Shown here: piece after piece, positions 16,851 through 20,193 of the stretch
Position numbering within the stretch: the stretch's first letter is position 1
Layout: every line of letters starts with the position of its first letter
Assembly (NCBI GenBank): GCA_023253905.1
Contig: JALREG010000037.1
Span: 1 to 20,193, forward strand
DNA length: 20,193 bases
From: Burkholderiaceae bacterium
Lineage (GTDB): Bacteria > Pseudomonadota > Gammaproteobacteria > Burkholderiales > Burkholderiaceae
Reading direction: 5' to 3'
Position numbers and translations under genes: made by a program
The notes under the pieces: generated by a model
Databases searched by the model: none
What the model saw: only the letters and a program-made list of their open reading frames with translations
Told to the model about the DNA's origin: nothing

Positions 16851-17678
16851 TTAGTTGGGCACGTCGCCCGCCAGCGTGATCCTGTGCATGATCCTGCGAT
16901 AGCCGTGATAGTCGTTGACCGGATTGTGCATGGCGCACCGGTTATCCCATAGCGCCACCGAACCCGGTTGCCAGCTGAACCGACAGGTGAATTCAGGCCG
17001 TACCTGATGCTCGAACAGATAACGAAGGAGACCCGCGCTTTCCCCCTCGGTCCAGCCCGCAAATCGAACCGTGTGCGCCGGATTGACATAGAGCGCCTTA
17101 CGGCCGGTTTCGGGGTGCGTTCGAACAACCGGGTGCTCGGAGGTGAAATCACGACGGGACTCCGCCCCGTCGGTCTTGACCCGATCTTCACGTGTTCGCG
17201 TGACATCGGCTTTAGCGGAGGAATGCACTGCGCGCAACCCGTCCAACACGGCGCGTAGCCCGTCAGACAGGTTGTCGTAGGCGGAATACATGCTTGAAAA
17301 CAGGGTGTCACCCCCGAACGGCGGCAGTTCGCGGGCGATGAGCATGGAGGCCATGGGCGGCCGCTCGAGGTACACGGTGTCGGAGTGCCAGACCGCGCCA
17401 AACGCATTGCGCTCGTGCTCCAGTTTCTTCACCTCGATGATGTGGGGGAAGTCGGGCAGCCCCTTCACCATGGGGTATTCCACTGGCTCGCCAAAGTGTT
17501 CGGCAAAGCGCATGAATTCGTCTGGCGGCAGATCCTGATCGCGGAAAAAAAGCACCTGATGAGCGAGCCAGAGCTGACGGAGCTGTTCAAAAACGGTGAC
17601 GTCACCCAGCGCTGCGCGCAGATCGAGTCCGATGACTTCAGCGCCAATGGCGCCAGCGATTTTCTTGCAGTGGATCAT
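16851..17678 (-). CDS. TauD/TfdA-family 2-oxoglutarate-dependent dioxygenase
   Basis: A 275-residue Fe(II)/2-oxoglutarate dioxygenase of the TauD/TfdA family. Iron ligands are His98 and Asp100 (WHSDTVY) and His251 (AMHNPVNDY); Arg262 in RRIMHR, eleven residues after the distal histidine as in TauD, should bind 2-oxoglutarate. The ELPPFGGDTLF segment is also typical. Family members hydroxylate taurine (releasing sulfite), aryloxyacetates, sulfonates or other small acids. The substrate here is unknown. I prefer ATG 17678; an in-frame GTG at 17714 would add twelve residues but has no ribosome-binding site. It is followed by the VOC gene and is divergent from the second Liv-type binding protein. 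Confidence 0.9.
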   Translation of the reverse strand: MIHCKKIAGAIGAEVIGLDLRAALGDVTVFEQLRQLWLAHQVLFFRDQDLPPDEFMRFAEHFGEPVEYPMVKGLPDFPHIIEVKKLEHERNAFGAVWHSDTVYLERPPMASMLIARELPPFGGDTLFSSMYSAYDNLSDGLRAVLDGLRAVHSSAKADVTRTREDRVKTDGAESRRDFTSEHPVVRTHPETGRKALYVNPAHTVRFAGWTEGESAGLLRYLFEHQVRPEFTCRFSWQPGSVALWDNRCAMHNPVNDYHGYRRIMHRITLAGDVPN

Positions 17679-17741
17679 GGGGGGGCTTGCCTTTTGATCT
17701 GCGACCGAAACCACGCTTCGATACTACCCAAGTTCTGACTC

Positions 17742-17749
17742 TCACGTGA
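17742..17749. repeat. 8-bp palindrome tcacgtga in the divergent intergenic region
   Basis: A perfect 8-bp palindrome lies between the TauD/TfdA-type gene (minus strand) and the second Liv-type binding protein gene (plus strand). Its position fits an operator for a shared regulator, but eight-base palindromes are common and no regulator gene is in the window. Confidence 0.2.
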
Positions 17750-17766
17750 TCGACAGTCTCGTTCAG

Positions 17767-17795
17767 TTGCGCGCTGGCCCCCTCCCCCCTATAGT
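17767..17795 (+). promoter_or_regulatory. Candidate sigma-70 promoter for the second Liv cluster
   Basis: A good -10 box TATAGT (17790-17795, 5 of 6) stands 17 bp after a weak -35 TTGCGC (17767-17772, 3 of 6). Transcription would start near 17802, leaving about 65 nt of leader before the ATG at 17869. Confidence 0.42.
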
Positions 17796-17868
17796 CGCCA
17801 TCAGTCCTCCCAGGACGACCCTATTCGAAGCCGTCACATCGGCCCCCATCCACCGACCAGGAGCCCCC

Positions 17869-19026
17869 ATGACACCGGTTCGTCAACTCGCCCTGAAACT
17901 CAGCGCGCTCGCCATCGCGGCCGGAATGTCCGCCACCGCCCTCGCCCAGGAAATTCGCATCGGCCTCACCGGCACATTCACGGGCCCCAATGCATCGGTC
18001 GGCATTCCCTACCGCAACACTGCCGAAATCTATCCGCCCACCCTGGGCGGCATGCCGGCGCGCTGGATCGTACTGGACGACGGCGGCGACCCCACGGCGG
18101 GAATCAAGAACGCCCGGCGCTTTGTGGATGAGGACAAGGTCGATGCCATCGTGGGGTCCACCTCGACACCGGTGGCCACCGCCATGTTCGACATCGCCAG
18201 CGAAGCGCGCACGCTGCAAATCGCCATGGCGCCCGTCGCGATTCCCGCCGGCAAGGCGGCCTGGCTCTTCAACATCCCGCAGCCGGTGCCGCTCATGGTC
18301 TCTGCCATCGTGGAGGACATGAAGCGGCGCGGCATCAAGACCGCGGCGTACATCGGCTATGCGGACGGCTGGGGCGACCTGAACTGGAACGGATTCAGCA
18401 AACTCGCCGCCGACGCAGGCATCAAGGTGGTGGCGGCCGAGCGCTTCAACCGCACCGACACATCGGTCACCGGACAGGCACTCAAGCTTTTCTCCGCCTC
18501 GCCGGGCGCGGTGTTTGTCGGCGCCTCCGGCACCCCGGCCGTGCTGCCCCACGTCAGCATCAAGGACCTGGGTTTCAGAGGGCCCATCTATCACACGCAC
18601 GGAGCGGTGGCCGGTGCGTTCATTCAATCGGGCGGCAAGGCGGTCGAGGGCGCATTGATGCCCACCGGCCCGATGGTGGTCACCGCCGACCTGCCTGAGT
18701 CCAACCCCATTCGGAAGGTATCCACCGACTTCATCGCCCGCTACCAGGCGAAGTGGGGTCCGGGGGCTGTCACCCCCTTTGCAGGCTACGCATGGGACGC
18801 CTACCTCTTGCTTGATGCCGCCGTCGCGACCGCCGCCAAATCGGGCGCGAAGCCCGGTACCCCGCAGTTTCGCGCTGCGCTCCGCGACGCCATGATCGCT
18901 GGCAAAGAAGTCGTGGGCACCAACGCGGTCTACAAGCACACCGAAGCCGACCGCTACGGCGTTGATGAACGGGGCCGCGTACTGGTCGAGGTCAAAGGCG
19001 GCGCGTTCCGGCTCTACAAGCCCTGA
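17869..19026 (+). CDS. Second Liv-type ABC transporter substrate-binding protein
   Basis: A 385-residue periplasmic-binding type 1 protein. The signal peptide ends at ALA|QE, followed by the mature start IRIGLTGTFTGPNASVG. Typical internal features are a DDGGDPTAGIKNARRFVDE block and the VDAIVGSTSTPVA strand-turn. ATG 17869 was chosen over a distant upstream in-frame start because an AGGAG ribosome-binding site lies 5 bp away and it gives a clean signal peptide. It clearly differs from the binding protein at 10174, so it is a separate uptake system and not a recent duplicate. A permease gene follows after 10 bp. The ligand is unknown. Local GC looks higher than in the first Liv operon. Confidence 0.9.
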   Translation: MTPVRQLALKLSALAIAAGMSATALAQEIRIGLTGTFTGPNASVGIPYRNTAEIYPPTLGGMPARWIVLDDGGDPTAGIKNARRFVDEDKVDAIVGSTSTPVATAMFDIASEARTLQIAMAPVAIPAGKAAWLFNIPQPVPLMVSAIVEDMKRRGIKTAAYIGYADGWGDLNWNGFSKLAADAGIKVVAAERFNRTDTSVTGQALKLFSASPGAVFVGASGTPAVLPHVSIKDLGFRGPIYHTHGAVAGAFIQSGGKAVEGALMPTGPMVVTADLPESNPIRKVSTDFIARYQAKWGPGAVTPFAGYAWDAYLLLDAAVATAAKSGAKPGTPQFRAALRDAMIAGKEVVGTNAVYKHTEADRYGVDERGRVLVEVKGGAFRLYKP

Positions 19027-19036
19027 CCGAGGCCGC

Positions 19037-19876
19037 TTGAACGCCACGATTGCCACCCTGCTGGTCCAGGACGGTCTCACCAGTGGCCTGATTTACGCGC
19101 TACTCGCGGTCTCGATCGTCCTGGTGTTTTTAGTCACGCGGGTGCTTTGGGTGCCGGCGGGCGACATGGTCGCCTTCGCCGCGCTCACCATGAGCTTGCT
19201 TCGCCAGGGAATCGCGCCCAACACCGTCTGGCTGCTGGCCGGGCTGGGTCTGCTCGCGGTGATGGTGCAGGCGTGGCGCTGCCACCGGAGCGGCGAGTGG
19301 GGGGCGCTCCGTGGCGTGCTGCTGCTCGCCCTTCTGCCCCCGCTCCTGGGCTACGTGATTACGCGGAGCGGGCTCGCGGGCGCCGAGGCTCCGGTGCTCG
19401 TTCACGCGCTGATCACGCTGTTGCTGGTTGCCCCGATGGCGCCGCTTCTCTACCTCACTGCGTTCCGGCCGCTGACCGAGGCGAGCGTGTTGGTCAAACT
19501 CATTGCCGCGGTCGCCGCCCACTACATGCTGGTGGGTTTCGGTCTGTTTTTCTTCGGCGCCGAAGGGCTTCGCACCCCACCCTTCATCAGCGGCCGGCTC
19601 GATATCGGCGTCACCACCTTATCCTGGCATCTGCTGCTCTCGCTCGGTGTGTCGCTGGTCATGATCACGGCGCTCTGGGTATTTTTCGAGCGTACGCTTT
19701 GGGGTAAGGCATTACGCGCAACCGCAATCAATCGTTTTGGTGCCCGCCTGGTGGGCATTCGTACCGAGCGCGCCGGGTTGATCGCATTCGGTATCGCCGG
19801 CCTGATTGGCGCGTTGTCGGGTCTGATGATCGGCCCCATCGCCACCATTTACTACGACTCGTTACCGTACAGGTAA
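19037..19876 (+). CDS. LivH-type ABC permease, 3' end lost at a sequence junction
   Basis: A LivH-like permease starting at TTG 19037, with a GAGG ribosome-binding site 5 bp upstream and 10 bp after the binding-protein stop. It has the family opening [19 protein letters not shown] and later blocks AFRPLTEAS and [17 protein letters not shown]. The family match continues to about 19860, then four unrelated residues lead to a TAA at 19874-19876, so the C-terminal membrane segments are missing. The region before AFRPL is longer than in classic LivH by roughly 60 residues and has two extra hydrophobic stretches. As written it could not form a complete permease. The loss of the 3' end coincides with the change of sequence type at the right end of the window. 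Confidence 0.82.
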   Translation: MNATIATLLVQDGLTSGLIYALLAVSIVLVFLVTRVLWVPAGDMVAFAALTMSLLRQGIAPNTVWLLAGLGLLAVMVQAWRCHRSGEWGALRGVLLLALLPPLLGYVITRSGLAGAEAPVLVHALITLLLVAPMAPLLYLTAFRPLTEASVLVKLIAAVAAHYMLVGFGLFFFGAEGLRTPPFISGRLDIGVTTLSWHLLLSLGVSLVMITALWVFFERTLWGKALRATAINRFGARLVGIRTERAGLIAFGIAGLIGALSGLMIGPIATIYYDSLPYR

Positions 19877-19878
19877 CG
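19860..19878. repeat. Inverted repeat (7-bp hairpin) at the junction
   Basis: CGTTACC (19860-19866) and GGTAACG (19872-19878) form a perfect 7-bp stem with a 5-nt loop. It lies exactly where the LivH similarity stops and the collagen-like ORF becomes the plausible coding frame. It may be chance, the end of a rearranged segment, or a hairpin that promoted template switching during amplification. Confidence 0.6.
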
Positions 19879-20193
19879 CTTTGGTCGTTGTCGCTGCTTG
19901 ATGATCCGCTTGCGACCTGTGAAGCGCAAGTGGAGGCGATCAAACGGTTGGTCGGCGTGGACGCCACGTGGGTACTCAAGGATATTGTATCGACCGGCTT
20001 CCTATCTATCCAACCAGCTGGTTACAACTACACATTTTTGTGTAGGTTCGCTAATTTACCCGTAATCGAACTAGGACCGCCAGGGTCACAAGGCCCTGTT
20101 GGACCCCAAGGTATCCCCGGGGCGCAAGGCCCTGTAGGTGCGGTGGGTCCACCTGGAACTGACGGAGCCGCTGGACCCGTGGGACCCGTAGGC
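19861..20193 (+). CDS. Collagen-like Gly-X-Y repeat protein, internal fragment
   Basis: The frame starting at 19861 is open to the window end (111 codons). Its first part (about 70 residues) reads as a mixed domain with [19 protein letters not shown] and [15 protein letters not shown]. From about 20074 it becomes a perfect Gly-X-Y repeat ([13 protein letters not shown] and onward, thirteen triplets and the start of the next). Such repeats occur in phage tail fibres and structural proteins and in bacterial surface proteins. No believable start codon with a ribosome-binding site exists: the first candidate is TTG 19888. The gene is therefore cut at its 5' end by the junction and at its 3' end by the window edge. 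GC is lower (about 42-52% in sampled lines) than in the genes to the left. Probable source is a phage or another genome. Confidence 0.7.

Noticed and set aside
17821..19080. 419-codon open frame on the minus strand
   Set aside because: It lies antisense to the second Liv-type binding protein, is rich in Arg, Gly, His and Asp as expected of a shadow frame in GC-rich DNA, and has no recognisable domain.
19861..20193. LivH and the collagen-like region as one fused gene
   Set aside because: They are in different frames, LivH meets a TAA at 19874-19876, and no conserved LivH C-terminus follows.
1..20193. CRISPR arrays, tRNA or rRNA genes, insertion sequences
   Set aside because: No spaced direct repeats, no tRNA-like cloverleaf noticed by eye, no transposase or terminal inverted repeats and no conserved rRNA segments were seen.

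Overview
This window looks like a catabolic and transport island from a high-GC betaproteobacterium, most likely of the order Burkholderiales. The clues are a Bug/TctC-type periplasmic receptor, two branched-chain-amino-acid-type (Liv) ABC uptake systems, hydantoinase A/B genes, frequent GTG and TTG starts and tightly packed, overlapping genes. The assignment rests on gene families and composition only. No rRNA, tRNA, CRISPR array, transposase, integrase or transcriptional regulator gene was found.

Layout. (1) 2-2637, plus strand: the 3' half of hydantoinase A and a complete hydantoinase B, overlapping by 4 nt. (2) 2632-7087, minus strand: a three-gene membrane-bound molybdenum oxidoreductase operon whose catalytic subunit has no Tat signal; it best fits the cytoplasmic sulfite dehydrogenase SoeABC. 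(3) 7283-9247, plus strand: an orphan Bug-type receptor, then a small cupin and an NTF2-like protein. (4) 9260-10045, minus strand: an atypical short-chain dehydrogenase lacking the usual catalytic lysine. (5) 10174-16212, plus strand: a six-gene operon with a Liv-type binding protein, two ATPases, a fused LivH-LivM permease, a second small cupin and a fumarylacetoacetate-hydrolase-family enzyme. (6) 16200-17678, minus strand: a VOC metalloenzyme and a TauD/TfdA-type 2-oxoglutarate dioxygenase. (7) 17869-19860, plus strand: a second Liv-type binding protein and a permease that breaks off. (8) 19861-20193: a foreign-looking fragment of a collagen-like Gly-X-Y protein.

How the genes may work together. 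Uptake receptors sit next to enzymes that open rings or C-C bonds (cupins, VOC, FAH family), hydroxylate or desulfonate (TauD/TfdA), reduce or oxidise (SDR) and hydrolyse cyclic amides (HyuAB). A TauD-type enzyme can release sulfite and SoeABC oxidises sulfite to sulfate, so organosulfonate use is a reasonable but unproven reading. The two cupins are paralogues sharing an unusual His-x-His-x4-Gln metal motif and lie in separate operons; they are the most interesting enzymes here.

The main caution is the right end. Near 19860 the permease gene loses its 3' end and meets, out of frame, a 5'-less collagen-like ORF of lower GC, with a 7-bp hairpin at the boundary. Two broken genes meeting with no mobile-element machinery suggests an assembly or amplification chimera, so the last 330 bases may not belong to this genome.
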